NCBI GenBank assembly: GCA_002928515.1
Contig: PERI01000003.1
Location: 124,001-188,000, forward strand
Source of the DNA: Hyphomicrobium sp.
Lineage (GTDB): Bacteria > Pseudomonadota > Alphaproteobacteria > Rhizobiales > Hyphomicrobiaceae
Length of the DNA: 64,000 nt
Reading direction: 5' to 3'
The notes under the pieces were generated by a model. It was not told the origin of the DNA. It saw only the letters and a program-made list of their open reading frames with translations, and ran no database searches. This document shows positions 53,491 through 63,459 of the stretch, in pieces. The position numbers were made by a program, and so were the translations under genes. How positions within the stretch are numbered: the stretch's first letter is position 1; the number at the start of each line of letters is the position of its first letter.

Positions 53491-54189
53491 ATGCTGGCCT
53501 GGATCGTTTTGGTGATCGTCGCTTTAGCGGGTGTCCTGCTCGCTATTCAGACGAACTCTGAAATTGTCGATTCATTGCCCGGTGTTGCCGTTGCTTTGGC
53601 TGTCATCGGCACGTTGTGTGCGCTGTATCTTTTGACCTTCAAGACGCGCAGCGATGAACCGAAGCGTATCAAATCTTGGTCATTAGCTGCTGTGTTGGCT
53701 GTGATCGCTGCGATTGCAGCGAGCATACCGCTGATCCGTTCTCCGACAATTTTGACAAAGCTATTGCCCGTTGCGGGGGACGTTGAGCCAGTTTCGCAGG
53801 CCGCACTGCAAGGGATGCCCGTTGCCGTTCGCATCCGTCGTTCTGAGGATGGACGGTTCTTGGCGCGCGCGCTCGTCAACGATGCGCCGATGAGTTTGGT
53901 GATCGATAGTGGGGCTTCATCGGTGATTTTGCGGGCTACAGACGCCGAAGCTGCTGGACTAGATATGAAGGGGTTAGCGTTCGATACCGCAATCGAAACC
54001 GCTAATGGCGTGACTTACGTAGCTCCCATCCGACTACGGCTCATTCGGATTGGCGCCATCGCGGCAGCCGATATCGAAGGTTTTGTCGCTAAACCGGGAA
54101 GTCTTAACGAAAACTTGCTGGGCAAGAGTTTTTTAAGACGTTTGGGTTCCTATGAGATCACTGGAGATTTTCTAACGCTCCGAAACTAG
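53491..54189 (+). CDS. TIGR02281-type membrane-anchored retropepsin-like protein (first copy)
   Basis: A 232-residue protein with three hydrophobic segments at about 2-20, 28-50 and 62-84, followed by a clan AA aspartic protease domain. The active site reads LVIDSGASSVIL, where Asp-Ser-Gly replaces Asp-Thr-Gly, a variant that occurs in retropepsins. Such proteins dimerise; the single domain supplies one Asp per subunit. The active domain would face the periplasm. It lies between the DUF1289 gene and a second copy, probably in one operon. Its substrate is unknown. Confidence 0.84.
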   Translation: MLAWIVLVIVALAGVLLAIQTNSEIVDSLPGVAVALAVIGTLCALYLLTFKTRSDEPKRIKSWSLAAVLAVIAAIAASIPLIRSPTILTKLLPVAGDVEPVSQAALQGMPVAVRIRRSEDGRFLARALVNDAPMSLVIDSGASSVILRATDAEAAGLDMKGLAFDTAIETANGVTYVAPIRLRLIRIGAIAAADIEGFVAKPGSLNENLLGKSFLRRLGSYEITGDFLTLRN

Positions 54190-54232
54190 ACGGCAAGTTG
54201 GGGCTGTCCACATTCGCTCAGGATGTTTCGCC

Positions 54233-54820
54233 ATGCGCATTTCATCGGCTACCATCAATTTGTTTTCCATAGTGGCAATCGCCATCGTTGGCGCATGGGT
54301 TGCCTCTTATGCTCTCCAGAATCCGAGCCAGATGGATGCGCTTGTTCGCAATGTTGCAGAACGCACGCAAATTGGAACGCCAGTCAGCAGTGAACCTTTA
54401 GTCGATGCACAGCCTGAAGATACCCAGGCTGAAATGGTATCAACCGCATCGGGCGATGTGACTCTCAAAGCGGATGACAATGGGCATTTTGCCGTCGAAG
54501 CCGAAATCAACGGTCGAAGCGTCGATGTTATGGTCGATACCGGAGCAACGCTCGTGGCATTGACATACGAAGATGCTGAGCGATCTGGCATCTTTCTGAG
54601 GCCCTCCGATTTCACGCACTTCGTTTCGACAGCGAATGGTCGTGCCAAGGTTGCGCCGATCATGATCGAGCGTTTGAGCATCGGTCCGATCACAGTGCGA
54701 AACATCCAAGGTGCTGTCAGCGAGCGCGGGAAGATGCGGCAAACCCTTCTGGGTATGTCATTCCTTGGGCGCCTCTCCCGCGTCGATATGCGCGCCGGAA
54801 CTCTGGTTTTGCATGAATAA
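54233..54820 (+). CDS. TIGR02281-type membrane-anchored retropepsin-like protein (second copy)
   Basis: A 195-residue paralogue of the preceding protein. A single N-terminal anchor (about 7-26) is followed by an acidic linker and the protease domain with VMVDTGATLVALTYEDAE, the standard Asp-Thr-Gly form, and FLGRLSRVDMRAGTLVLHE at the end, matching the family C-terminus. Tandem copies with DTG and DSG differences may give a heterodimer, but that is inference. It starts 43 bases after the first copy. Confidence 0.84.
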   Translation: MRISSATINLFSIVAIAIVGAWVASYALQNPSQMDALVRNVAERTQIGTPVSSEPLVDAQPEDTQAEMVSTASGDVTLKADDNGHFAVEAEINGRSVDVMVDTGATLVALTYEDAERSGIFLRPSDFTHFVSTANGRAKVAPIMIERLSIGPITVRNIQGAVSERGKMRQTLLGMSFLGRLSRVDMRAGTLVLHE

Positions 54821-54876
54821 TTTCATGCGCGCGCCATCTTCCCCCTGTTGAGAGATCGACGAACAATCTGCGTTCA

Positions 54877-54928
54877 TTCGGACGATACCGTTGGCCCTTG
54901 CTAGCAAGTGCACTAGGGTCCGTCCGAA
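54877..54928. repeat. Nested inverted repeat before the phosphohexomutase gene
   Basis: Arms TTCGGACG (54877-54884) and CGTCCGAA (54921-54928) flank a perfect 12-bp palindrome CTTGCTAGCAAG (54897-54908). The structure sits 33 bp before the start codon of the next gene and after the last retropepsin gene. It may be a terminator without a T-tract, an mRNA leader fold or an operator. Confidence 0.5.
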
Positions 54929-54961
54929 ACCTGCATAGAAACGAGTTGATGAGGGCCTCTC

Positions 54962-56467
54962 ATGCTTCCCAAGCCACGCGCCGACTTGAAGCCGAATACT
55001 GCCGATTTCGAGCGCATTCCTCTCGTCAAACCGACAGGCTTTCGTGAGTACGATGCTCGGTGGCTGTTTCCCGAAGAAATCAACCTCATGGGTCTCAACG
55101 CGGTGGGCATGGGGATTGCGACCTTGATGGCGCAGCGTGGGGTTCCCAAGCGCATCGTCGTCGGCCACGACTTTCGCTGGTATTCAGGCAGTGTCAAGCA
55201 AGCCTTAATTACAGGGCTGTTGGCTGGTGGATGCGAAGTGCATGATATCGGCCTCGCATTATCGCCAATGGCATATTATGCGCAATTCGCACTCGATGTC
55301 GAAGGCGTTGCCATGGTCACGGCAAGCCATAACGACAACGGCTGGACGGGCATCAAGATGGGCATCTCGCGACCGCTGACCTTTGGTCCAGATGACATGT
55401 TGCAATTGAAGGATATCGTTCTCAACGCCAGCTTTGAAGCGAAGGATGGCGGGCGCTACATTTTCGTTCCCGACATGGCCGAGCGCTATATTGCATCACT
55501 CAGTGATCGCCCGAAACTCAAACGCAAACTGAAAGTCGTCTGCGCGTGCGGTAACGGGACCGCTGGCGCATTTGCGCCGCAAGCCCTGGCCGCTGTCGGT
55601 TGCGAGGTTGTGCCACTCAATGTCGATCTCGATCATTCCTTTCCCAACCACAATCCAAACCCTGAAGATATGGCGATGCTGAACGCCGTCTCAGCGAAGG
55701 TTTTGGAAGTCGGTGCCGATGTTGGTCTGGCCTTCGATGGCGACGGAGATCGTTGCGGGGTCGTAGCTAACGACGGTCATGAAATATTCGCCGACAAGGT
55801 CGGCGTGATGCTCGCGCGCGATCTGTCGGCCATCTATAAAAATGCGACGTTCGTCGTTGATGTGAAGTCAACGGGTCTGTTCATCACCGATCCCGTTTTA
55901 ATCGCCAACGGTGCCAAAACGACGTACTGGAAAACCGGTCATAGCTATATAAAACGCTATAATCATGAGCACAAAACGCTCGTTGGATTTGAAAAATCCG
56001 GACACTTTTTTTTCAATACCCCGCTCGGGCGCGGTTACGACGACGGCATCGTCGCGGCATTAGCCGTATGTGATATGCTCGATCGAGCACCAGATAAAAC
56101 CATGGTGGATTTGCGCGATGCCCTGCCTAAGACGTGGGGTTCTCCGACGATGTCGCCGCACTGTGGTGACGAAGTTAAATATGGCGTCGTTGACCGCGTC
56201 ATCGAACATTACAAACGCCAGCATGAAAGCGGTAATCCTATCGCCGGTCAAAAGATTCGCGAACTCATCACCGTCAACGGCGTGCGCGTCGTTCTCGAAG
56301 ACGGGACCTGGGGGCTGATCCGCGCCTCATCGAACAAGCCAGAACTCGTTGTCGTCGTCGAAAGTCCAACATCGGAAGATAATATGAAGGCAATCTTCAA
56401 AGATCTCGATCAGCAATTGTCGCGCTTCCCTGAAGTCGGCGCATACAATCAGAAAATCGCGGTTTAA
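54962..56467 (+). CDS. manB: Phosphoglucomutase/phosphomannomutase
   Basis: A 501-residue alpha-D-phosphohexomutase. Phosphoserine Ser122 is in MVTASHNDNGWTG, the metal site in AFDGDGDRCGVV (about residue 260), the sugar-binding segment in GFEKSGHFFF, and the C-terminal phosphate-binding domain in GLIRASSNKPELVVVVE. It interconverts hexose 1- and 6-phosphates for exopolysaccharide, LPS or GDP-mannose synthesis; mannose or glucose specificity cannot be set by eye. A GAGG sequence precedes the ATG. It converges on the TauE/SafE gene. Confidence 0.88.
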   Translation: MLPKPRADLKPNTADFERIPLVKPTGFREYDARWLFPEEINLMGLNAVGMGIATLMAQRGVPKRIVVGHDFRWYSGSVKQALITGLLAGGCEVHDIGLALSPMAYYAQFALDVEGVAMVTASHNDNGWTGIKMGISRPLTFGPDDMLQLKDIVLNASFEAKDGGRYIFVPDMAERYIASLSDRPKLKRKLKVVCACGNGTAGAFAPQALAAVGCEVVPLNVDLDHSFPNHNPNPEDMAMLNAVSAKVLEVGADVGLAFDGDGDRCGVVANDGHEIFADKVGVMLARDLSAIYKNATFVVDVKSTGLFITDPVLIANGAKTTYWKTGHSYIKRYNHEHKTLVGFEKSGHFFFNTPLGRGYDDGIVAALAVCDMLDRAPDKTMVDLRDALPKTWGSPTMSPHCGDEVKYGVVDRVIEHYKRQHESGNPIAGQKIRELITVNGVRVVLEDGTWGLIRASSNKPELVVVVESPTSEDNMKAIFKDLDQQLSRFPEVGAYNQKIAV

Positions 56468-56476
56468 GGTGTTACT

Positions 56477-56505
56477 GCTGCGGGCTTCACGCTGAAGCCA
56501 GCAGC
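56477..56505. terminator. Hairpin between convergent phosphohexomutase and TauE/SafE genes
   Basis: GCTGC-G-GGCTTCA, loop CGC, TGAAGCC-A-GCAGC: a 12-bp stem with one mismatch. It overlaps the last codons of the TauE/SafE gene. No T-tract follows on either strand, so it may only be a transcript end or a chance structure. Confidence 0.35.
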
Positions 56506-57326
56506 GTCCACAGAAACCTTGCGACCACGCAAGCGATAAATATCGCGAATGCGATTTCAAGCCGCCGCTTCGAAATTCGGTGTGCCATCCGCACACCGAA
56601 GGGCGCGGCCAGGATGCTCAGTGGCATAATCAAAAGCGCGCCAGCGTGGACATAGCCCAGTGTGTAAGACGGCAAGTTAGCGACATTCCAACCCGATACC
56701 ATGTAGCCGATCAGACCCGGGATCGCGATGATAGCGCCGACGCCGGTTGCCGTTCCAACGGCTTGCAATAATGGTCTGCCGTAAAGGGTTAGGAGTGGCA
56801 CAGTAAACGTCGCGCCGCCGATTCCCATCAAAGTCGAAACGATCCCAATTCCAAATGCGCTGACTTCCAGTTGCGGTGGCTTGGGTAGTTCATCGGCAAT
56901 TCTCCAGTCGTCACGTCCAATCGCCATTTTGATTGCGAGAGCGGTGCCGAACACCACCCAAATCCAGCGCAAAAATTCGCTACTCGCGTCTTTTGCAATC
57001 AATATCCCGATGATGACCCCGAGACATATCCACGGACCCATGCGTTGTATCACGTTGGTATCAACCGACCCCCGCGCATGATGGCCAGCAAGCGACCGCA
57101 AGACTGTTGGAGCGATGACGGCAAGCGTGGTGCCGAGCGTGATGTGCATACGAACGTCCTCAGACACCCCAACAGCGCCGAACGCTTCGTAAAGGACCGG
57201 AACAAGTACGCCGCCGCCGCCGATCCCGAGCAGACCAGATAAAAATCCTGCCAGCGTTCCCGCAAGCGCCAAGAGAACGATGATCGTGAGCCAAGTGTCC
57301 GTGGAGAGGAACGTTGCAAGGTCCAT
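56487..57326 (-). CDS. TauE/SafE-family membrane transporter (sulfite exporter-like)
   Basis: A 279-residue inner-membrane protein of about eight helices in two repeats. Signatures are the glycine-rich start GFLSGLLGIGGGGVLVPVLY and the second repeat FGIGIVSTLMGIGGATFTVPLL. The family includes sulfite, sulfoacetate and other anion exporters; the actual cargo is unknown. The start at 57326 lies eight bases after the dusA stop, so the two are probably co-transcribed. It may link to the sulfur genes elsewhere in the window, but that is guesswork. Confidence 0.85.
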   Translation of the reverse strand: MDLATFLSTDTWLTIIVLLALAGTLAGFLSGLLGIGGGGVLVPVLYEAFGAVGVSEDVRMHITLGTTLAVIAPTVLRSLAGHHARGSVDTNVIQRMGPWICLGVIIGILIAKDASSEFLRWIWVVFGTALAIKMAIGRDDWRIADELPKPPQLEVSAFGIGIVSTLMGIGGATFTVPLLTLYGRPLLQAVGTATGVGAIIAIPGLIGYMVSGWNVANLPSYTLGYVHAGALLIMPLSILAAPFGVRMAHRISKRRLEIAFAIFIACVVARFLWTLLASA

Positions 57327-57333
57327 GGGTGGC

Positions 57334-58395
57334 TCAGGCAGCACCTTGGAGTTCAGTGCATTGTTCCGTTGGGCTTTCGACCACATTCAATGAAGCGGTC
57401 ATGACATCTGCCGCAGCATCCGCCCGAGTTGCGTTTTCGCTGAGGTGGCGACGGAACAGGCGCCCGCGCTTTTGGCCGTGATAGAGCCCGAGAATATGGC
57501 GCGTAACGTTTGACAAGCGGCCGCCCTTAGAGATGTGTTTATCCGCATACGGCACAAGGGCTGCCAAAGCTTCAGCCCGCGATACGACTTGAGCTTTTGC
57601 ATCAAAAAACATGCGATCGACATACGCTAAAATGTAGGGATTTTGGTAGGCTGCGCGGCCGAGCATCACGCCATCTACATGTTTAAGATGCTCATCAGAC
57701 GCTGCCAGCGTTTCGATACCGCCATTGATGACGATTGTCAGACCCGGCCGCGTAGCCTTTAAGCGATAGACGCGCGCGTAATCGAGCGGTGGGATCTCGC
57801 GATTTTCTTTCGGCGATAACCCTTGCAGCCATGCCTTGCGGGCATGAACGATAAATGTCGTGCACCCGGCATCGCTGACGATGTCGATGAAGTTTTGAAA
57901 ATCGCCTTCGCTGTCTTGGTCGTCGATGCCGATACGGCATTTGACGGTGACAGGAATGGCAACAGCGGCGCGCATGGCCGATACACAGTCGGCGACGAGG
58001 CTCGGCTCCGCCATCAGACAGGCGCCAAATCGACCTTCCTGCACGCGGTCCGATGGACAACCGACATTGAGATTGATTTCATCATAGCCGTAGTCGGCAC
58101 CGATGCGTGCCGCCTGAGCGAGTTTCGTCGGATTAGACCCGCCGAGTTGGAGAGCCAATGGCCGTTCGCAGTTCGAAAAGCCAATCAATCGCTCGCGATC
58201 GCCGTGGATGACGGCGTCGGCTGTTACCATTTCCGTATAGAGCCGCGCGTGTTGCGTGAGCTGACGGTGGAACACACGGCAATGCCTGTCCGTCCAATCC
58301 ATCATCGGCGCGATGCAGAATTTGTGGGAGTTCGATGTCACATCGATCCTGTTGAAAATGGTCAGCAACGTGAAGGCATCCTGCGAATTCAACAC
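57334..58395 (-). CDS. dusA: tRNA-dihydrouridine synthase A
   Basis: A 353-residue flavoenzyme that reduces uridine 20/20a in the tRNA D-loop. The FMN-barrel start is CIAPMMDWTDRHCRVFHRQ, the catalytic Cys113 is in EINLNVGCPSDRVQEGRFG, and GGIETL with GVMLGRAAYQNPYIL closes the barrel; the DusA-specific C-terminal RNA-binding helices follow. The start is uncertain (GTG at 58395). It is followed by the TauE/SafE gene. Confidence 0.92.
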   Translation of the reverse strand: MLNSQDAFTLLTIFNRIDVTSNSHKFCIAPMMDWTDRHCRVFHRQLTQHARLYTEMVTADAVIHGDRERLIGFSNCERPLALQLGGSNPTKLAQAARIGADYGYDEINLNVGCPSDRVQEGRFGACLMAEPSLVADCVSAMRAAVAIPVTVKCRIGIDDQDSEGDFQNFIDIVSDAGCTTFIVHARKAWLQGLSPKENREIPPLDYARVYRLKATRPGLTIVINGGIETLAASDEHLKHVDGVMLGRAAYQNPYILAYVDRMFFDAKAQVVSRAEALAALVPYADKHISKGGRLSNVTRHILGLYHGQKRGRLFRRHLSENATRADAAADVMTASLNVVESPTEQCTELQGAA

Positions 58396-58516
58396 TCGCA
58401 GATCTGCGCACCGGTTATGCCACCTGAATTATACAGGTCAACAGCAAGCGCTAAGACGTCACGATAGGCGACCGAAGCCCGAATTACCGCACTTATTTGG
58501 CGATTTGTTCATGCTC

Positions 58517-59623
58517 TTATCGACTGGCGTTAACGTCCTGCGAGCTATCCATCACAAGATAATAGCGGTTAACCCAGCCTTTCATGCTGCGATGCTGGAT
58601 CGGACACCACTCATCCAGACAGCCTCCGATGATCGCAATACCGCGCCCTTTCGGTGAAATGCTGCCGATTGCGGCATGATATTCCGAAGGACCAATTCGC
58701 ACATTCAAAACGTCATCGTGCCGAACGCCGACGATCCGAAACAAAATCTTCTCCTCGGAAGACTTTGGCTTGGGAGGGGTCGCAGTCTGCGGTGCGACCG
58801 TTGTGGCATTCAATGCTGCCGTTCTTGAGAGTTGCTGTGATTTTTTGAGGACTTCAGTCGTCTCTGGTTTCAATACCGTCGGCTTCGGAGCAGAAATTTT
58901 TGGTGGTTTGATTTCTGCTCTATCGGTCGCTTTATTTGTTTCCTGAAGCGGCGTCGGTTCAGTTGCGATCACAGGTAGCTTATCGCTGTCTGGATTGAGA
59001 ATGCGCGGACGACCGGCCAAAGTTGGCTGTGCGCTCTCAATGACTTTCGGAACGTTGGTCGGTGCCGCGCTGGCCGTTACAAATTTCGTGTCTTTGGTTG
59101 CGTCATCTTTCGATAGGACTTCGGTTGTCCCGCGAGCTGGTGCCTGAACTGGCCGCTGTGATGCCGTTTTGACTTCGCTGGGTGCCACGGCGACGACGGA
59201 TTTTTGCGGCAAGGTTTGTGTTTGGCCAGGCTCGACAATGGTGCCGGTGCCATTTTCACCGTCATCCCGCGCCCAGAAGATGCGCAATCCCGCCTGTCGC
59301 ACGACAAGGCACCGCGGTTCTGATTCAAACCATCGGAACCATTTGTAACACAGTTGGTCTTGGGCGACCCACCAGCGGCCCCTATCTTTCGGTGCGCCAA
59401 GTAGGGCTGCCAATTCCTTGGCCTCACCTGACATCAAACCGTCTGCCGTAAAGCGGATGGAGACCGTCGTGCCGAGCGGTGTGTCTAAGGCGAGCGTTGC
59501 GCCCGTTACGGTCTGCTTGATCGCATCTCCAGCCAAAACAAGCGGTTCTGCGGCTGCTGCAGGGTGGGCAGTCACCAGCGGCGCGCACAGAACGCATAAG
59601 AAATGTAATGGCAGTCGGCGCAA
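58517..59623 (-). CDS. Exported SH3-domain protein
   Basis: A 368-residue exported protein. The signal peptide (about 1-24, LPLHFLCVLCAPLV, then AAAAEP) precedes an N-terminal domain of unknown fold with RWWVAQDQLCYKWFRWFESEPRC. A long Pro/Thr/Lys-rich, low-complexity linker follows (about 145-290), then a bacterial SH3 (SH3b) domain with VLNVRIGPSEYHAAIGSI and a disulfide-like pair in IIGGCLDEWCPIQH. I set the start at TTG 59623 after GGGGA; the frame could extend to 59695. SH3b domains bind peptidoglycan or wall peptides, so a periplasmic role is likely. Confidence 0.72.
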   Translation of the reverse strand: MRRLPLHFLCVLCAPLVTAHPAAAAEPLVLAGDAIKQTVTGATLALDTPLGTTVSIRFTADGLMSGEAKELAALLGAPKDRGRWWVAQDQLCYKWFRWFESEPRCLVVRQAGLRIFWARDDGENGTGTIVEPGQTQTLPQKSVVAVAPSEVKTASQRPVQAPARGTTEVLSKDDATKDTKFVTASAAPTNVPKVIESAQPTLAGRPRILNPDSDKLPVIATEPTPLQETNKATDRAEIKPPKISAPKPTVLKPETTEVLKKSQQLSRTAALNATTVAPQTATPPKPKSSEEKILFRIVGVRHDDVLNVRIGPSEYHAAIGSISPKGRGIAIIGGCLDEWCPIQHRSMKGWVNRYYLVMDSSQDVNASR

Positions 59624-59831
59624 AGCAGGTCCCCGTGCATATCTCTCTGAAGCAAAGAGGTTTTCTGCGACATCAATGTGGCAGAGCCTCGGCAATGACT
59701 TGAGAGGCTCGGCCTAATGGTATCGCTAGCCCTGATTTTAGGTCGAAATGTATGAAGGAAAACTAACCAAGCGTGCCAGTCTCGCCTCGAAATGCCAGCC
59801 CTGGCAGCATTTGATAGCTTTGAGGTGAGAG

Positions 59832-60695
59832 TTATTCGGCAGGTTGTGCCGTTTGATCGTCCGTGCCAGTGCGATTACTGGCCATCTGATTATAGACAAA
59901 CGTGGCGATGAAAATCGTACTTTGTATGAGCACGATGCACGGCCCTGTTGCGCCGTCGATGTGAAAACTCACCAGCGTGCCAACAATGCTGGACCCTATG
60001 GCGACTGAGCTTGCGATCAGCAGCATCCGATCAAATCGATCGGTCAGCAGAAATGCGATTGCACCGGGGGCGACCAACATCGCCACCACAAGAATAATGC
60101 CAACGGCTTTCAAAGACGCGACGATTGTGAGGGAAAGCAGGATGAGCAGCCCATAATGAATTGTGCGGACGGGCAGCCCAATGGCACGCGCATGCTGAGG
60201 ATCGAAGCAATATAAGAGAATATCACGTCGCTTGGCGAGAACGACCGCCAACGTGCTGCCAGCGACAAGAGCGGTTTCCAGAACGTCGCTCCACGTCACC
60301 CCCAACATGTTACCGAACAAAATGTGGTTGAGGTGCTGATCGGTCTCGACCTTCGTGAACATGACGAGGCCCAACCCAAACATCCCTGAAAACACGATCC
60401 CCATCACCGTGTCTTCCTTGATCCGGCTATTCTCTTTCAGATATCCCGTCAGCAGCGCGCACGACAGCCCCGCCCCGAAGGCTCCTATGGCGAGCGGAAT
60501 ACCGGCCATAAAGGCCAAAACGATGCCCGGCAGAACTGCGTGCGAAATTGCGTCACCCATCAGCGACCAACCGCGCAGCACAAGATAGCAAGAGAGGACG
60601 GCACACACAGCTCCGACTAGTATTGCCACCACGATTGCGCGCTGCATGAAAGGATAACTGAGTGGCGTGATCAGGTAGTCAATCAAAATACTCAT
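59832..60695 (-). CDS. sitD: Metal ABC transporter permease SitD
   Basis: A 287-residue integral membrane protein of the ABC-3 permease family with about eight helices. Characteristic segments are [27 protein letters not shown] and LVAPGAIAFLLTDRFDRMLLIAS. It starts inside the last codons of sitC (4-base overlap) and ends the four-gene sit operon. Together with SitC it forms the channel for manganese or ferrous iron uptake. Confidence 0.92.
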   Translation of the reverse strand: MSILIDYLITPLSYPFMQRAIVVAILVGAVCAVLSCYLVLRGWSLMGDAISHAVLPGIVLAFMAGIPLAIGAFGAGLSCALLTGYLKENSRIKEDTVMGIVFSGMFGLGLVMFTKVETDQHLNHILFGNMLGVTWSDVLETALVAGSTLAVVLAKRRDILLYCFDPQHARAIGLPVRTIHYGLLILLSLTIVASLKAVGIILVVAMLVAPGAIAFLLTDRFDRMLLIASSVAIGSSIVGTLVSFHIDGATGPCIVLIQSTIFIATFVYNQMASNRTGTDDQTAQPAE

Positions 60696-61552
60696 GGTGC
60701 CGACACTTCAGCTTTGACGCGCAGGCGACGTTGCGCCAGCATGCCGTGCTTGGGAGCCAATAAAAACGCTGCGAGAAAGATAAGAGTTTGCAATGTGACG
60801 ATGACACCGCCCGTCGCACCGTCAAGAAAGAAACTGATGTAGGCGCCGATGATGCTTGTTGCCGCGCCAATGCCGACGCTCAATGCCAGTAATTTTTCAA
60901 ACCGATCCGTAAGCAAGTATGCTGTGGCGCCCGGTGTCACGACCATGGCAATGACGAGGCAAGCACCGACTGTTTGTAAGGCCGCGACGGTGCACGCACT
61001 GAGCAACGTAAAGAACAAAATTTTAAGTGCTGTAGGATTGAGCCCTATGGTGCGGGCGTGTGCTTCATCGAAGAATGTGACCATCAAGTCTTTTCGTTTC
61101 AGTGTGAGGATGGCGAGCGACACAGCCGCAATGATGACGACTTGCATGGCATCCTCGTCAGAAATGCCGAGAATGTTGCCTAGCACGATCGACTGCACGT
61201 TGACCGCGGTCGGATAGATCGACACCATCAATAAGCCGAGCGCAAAAAACGACGTGAAGACGATGCCGATGACGGCGTCCTCGCGTAACTTGGTTTGTTG
61301 GCGCACAAACCACATTCCAAGGGCTGCAAGCAAACCCGCAAAAAACGCGCCGGCCGCAAATGGAATACCGATGATGTAGGCCCCTGCAACGCCCGGCACG
61401 ATGGCATGCGCGAGCGCGTCGCCCATCAGCGACCAGCCTTTGAGCATCAGATACGCAGACAGAAATGCGCAGGTGCCGCCCACGAGGCCGCTCACCCACA
61501 TCGCTTTGACCATATAGTTGTATTCAAAAGGCGCGAGCAATTCGATCATCAA
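60692..61552 (-). CDS. sitC: Metal ABC transporter permease SitC
   Basis: A 286-residue ABC-3 family permease, paralogous to SitD. It has [26 protein letters not shown] and [24 protein letters not shown] at the same places. It overlaps sitB and sitD by four bases each, so translation is coupled. The pair is typical of SitABCD/MntABC importers. Confidence 0.92.
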   Translation of the reverse strand: MMIELLAPFEYNYMVKAMWVSGLVGGTCAFLSAYLMLKGWSLMGDALAHAIVPGVAGAYIIGIPFAAGAFFAGLLAALGMWFVRQQTKLREDAVIGIVFTSFFALGLLMVSIYPTAVNVQSIVLGNILGISDEDAMQVVIIAAVSLAILTLKRKDLMVTFFDEAHARTIGLNPTALKILFFTLLSACTVAALQTVGACLVIAMVVTPGATAYLLTDRFEKLLALSVGIGAATSIIGAYISFFLDGATGGVIVTLQTLIFLAAFLLAPKHGMLAQRRLRVKAEVSAP

Positions 61553-62496
61553 TGGTCCTTGGTCTCCGCCTCGTCTGCGTCCTGCACATCGACTTTTACC
61601 TCGCCATAGAACACAAGCGCGCGCTCATCGTCGGTCAAGACCGTCACTGAGCGGCTATCATCATCGTTGTGAAGGGCGCGGCCTTCCAATTTGAAATGCC
61701 GCAAGACGCCACCGAAGGCGCGTTCGAGATTGCTTTGCGTGAACACATCTGCGGTCGCGCCTGCCGCTAAGACCGTTCGATTGACCAAGACAACCTGATC
61801 GCAGAAATCGGGGACGCTGCCCAGGTTGTGAGTGGCGACCAACATCAAATGGCCAGCGCTGCGTAAGTCGCGCAGCAGTTCGATGATTGTCGCTTCGGTT
61901 TTGACATCGACACCCGTGAACGGTTCGTCGAGTAGAATGATTGGGCTTTCCTGGGCCAGTGCGCGTGCAAGAAAGACGCGCTTTTTTTGTCCGCCGCTCA
62001 ACTCTCCGATTTGGCGCTGGCGATAGTCCGTCATCCCGACGCGATCCAAAGCGACCGCAACCTTGTTGCGATCTTCTTGTGATGCCCGTCGTAAAAAACC
62101 CATATGACCATAGCGGCCCATCATCACGACATCTTCGACCAGGACTGGAAAATTCCAATCGACGTCTTCGCTTTGCGGCACATAGGCAACGAGGTTTTGC
62201 TTCAACGCGCTATCGACAGTTAAGCCGCTAATCTGCACGTCGCCCTTGATCGGCTTTACAAAGCCCATGATGGCTTTGAACAACGTTGACTTGCCGCTGC
62301 CGTTGATGCCCACGAGCGCGCAAATCGTGCCTGCGTGGAGATTGAAAGTTGCGTCCTTTAAAGCGGTGTGACCATTGGGATAGGTCACGGTGACATCGCG
62401 AACCGCAATGGACGGTGAGTTGTTCACTTCATCGCTCGCGCTTTTCTGTAGATTTTCCTGAGTTATCGACTTGTGACTGCCGTCATGTGCATTCAC
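61549..62496 (-). CDS. sitB: Metal ABC transporter ATP-binding protein SitB
   Basis: A 315-residue ATPase. Walker A is [16 protein letters not shown], the Q-loop region [12 protein letters not shown], the signature [15 protein letters not shown], Walker [13 protein letters not shown], and the H-loop LVATHNLGS. The C-terminal 60 residues past the core are longer than usual. It sits between sitA and sitC with 4-base overlaps on both sides. Confidence 0.94.
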   Translation of the reverse strand: MNAHDGSHKSITQENLQKSASDEVNNSPSIAVRDVTVTYPNGHTALKDATFNLHAGTICALVGINGSGKSTLFKAIMGFVKPIKGDVQISGLTVDSALKQNLVAYVPQSEDVDWNFPVLVEDVVMMGRYGHMGFLRRASQEDRNKVAVALDRVGMTDYRQRQIGELSGGQKKRVFLARALAQESPIILLDEPFTGVDVKTEATIIELLRDLRSAGHLMLVATHNLGSVPDFCDQVVLVNRTVLAAGATADVFTQSNLERAFGGVLRHFKLEGRALHNDDDSRSVTVLTDDERALVFYGEVKVDVQDADEAETKDH

Positions 62497-63431
62497 GATG
62501 AGAAGCCCTCGACGACCGTTTCAACCGTTACTTTCAAAAGATCCATATACGTGGGAACAGCACCTCCAGCAGCGCTTAAGCTGTCGACATAAAGTACGCC
62601 GCCATATCGCGCGCCGGTTTCCTTTGCGATTTGCTTGGCGGGTTTGTCGGAAATGGTGCTTTCACTAAATAAGACTGGTATTTTATTCGCGCGCACCAAG
62701 TCGATCAATTTGCGGACTTGTTGGGGCGTGCCCTGCTGATCGGCGTTGATCGGCCAGATATAGGCCTCACGCAAATTGTAATCGCGCGCGAGATAACTAA
62801 ACGCGCCTTCGCTCGTTACCAGCCAGCGTTGATCTTGAGGAATTGTTTCAAAGCGTTTACGCAGCGGTCCGTCGAGAGCTTTGATTTTGGCAGCGTAAGC
62901 GGCAGCGTTCGCAGCATAAGCGTCGGCGTTCTGTGGATCGTATTTTGCAAAAGCTTTGCGAATATTTTCGATATAGATGAGCGCATTCGATGGCGACATC
63001 CACGCATGCGGATTAGGTTTGCCGTTATAGGGACCTTCTGTGATCCCCATCGGCTCGATGCCTTCGGTCACGACAGCGCTCGGTACGTCTCTGACGTTTT
63101 CGAAGAATTTCTCGAACCATAATTCCAAGTTCATACCGTTCCAAAGAACGAGGTCGGCCGATTGCGCTTTGACGATATCGCCTGGTGTCGGCTGGTAATC
63201 GTGGATCTCGGCGCCTGGCTTTGTGATCGATTCAACTACGGCAGTGGTGCCAGCGACGTTCTGAGCAATGTCTTGAATGATCGTGAATGTGGTGACGACG
63301 CGAAACGACTTACTTGGCGCAACCTGATCATCCGCATTTGCAGCGAACGAGAGCGTTGCTGCGAGCAAACTGTATATCGCCGCTGTGAGAGCCAAAAAGC
63401 TCCAACGCGATGTCGAAATGATCTTAATCAT
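62493..63431 (-). CDS. sitA: Manganese/iron-binding periplasmic protein SitA
   Basis: A 312-residue solute-binding protein of the cluster A-I metal family. After a signal peptide (about 10-32), metal ligands are in [13 protein letters not shown] (His), [12 protein letters not shown] (His), [13 protein letters not shown] (Glu) and [14 protein letters not shown] (Asp/Glu), the pattern of Mn/Fe-type rather than zinc-type proteins, which carry a His-rich loop that is absent here. The ATG at 63431 has AGG at -6. It heads the sit operon and is preceded by a strong promoter. Confidence 0.93.
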   Translation of the reverse strand: MIKIISTSRWSFLALTAAIYSLLAATLSFAANADDQVAPSKSFRVVTTFTIIQDIAQNVAGTTAVVESITKPGAEIHDYQPTPGDIVKAQSADLVLWNGMNLELWFEKFFENVRDVPSAVVTEGIEPMGITEGPYNGKPNPHAWMSPSNALIYIENIRKAFAKYDPQNADAYAANAAAYAAKIKALDGPLRKRFETIPQDQRWLVTSEGAFSYLARDYNLREAYIWPINADQQGTPQQVRKLIDLVRANKIPVLFSESTISDKPAKQIAKETGARYGGVLYVDSLSAAGGAVPTYMDLLKVTVETVVEGFSS

Positions 63432-63459
63432 GGACCTGCCTGCCAATAGCTTCGCATGT

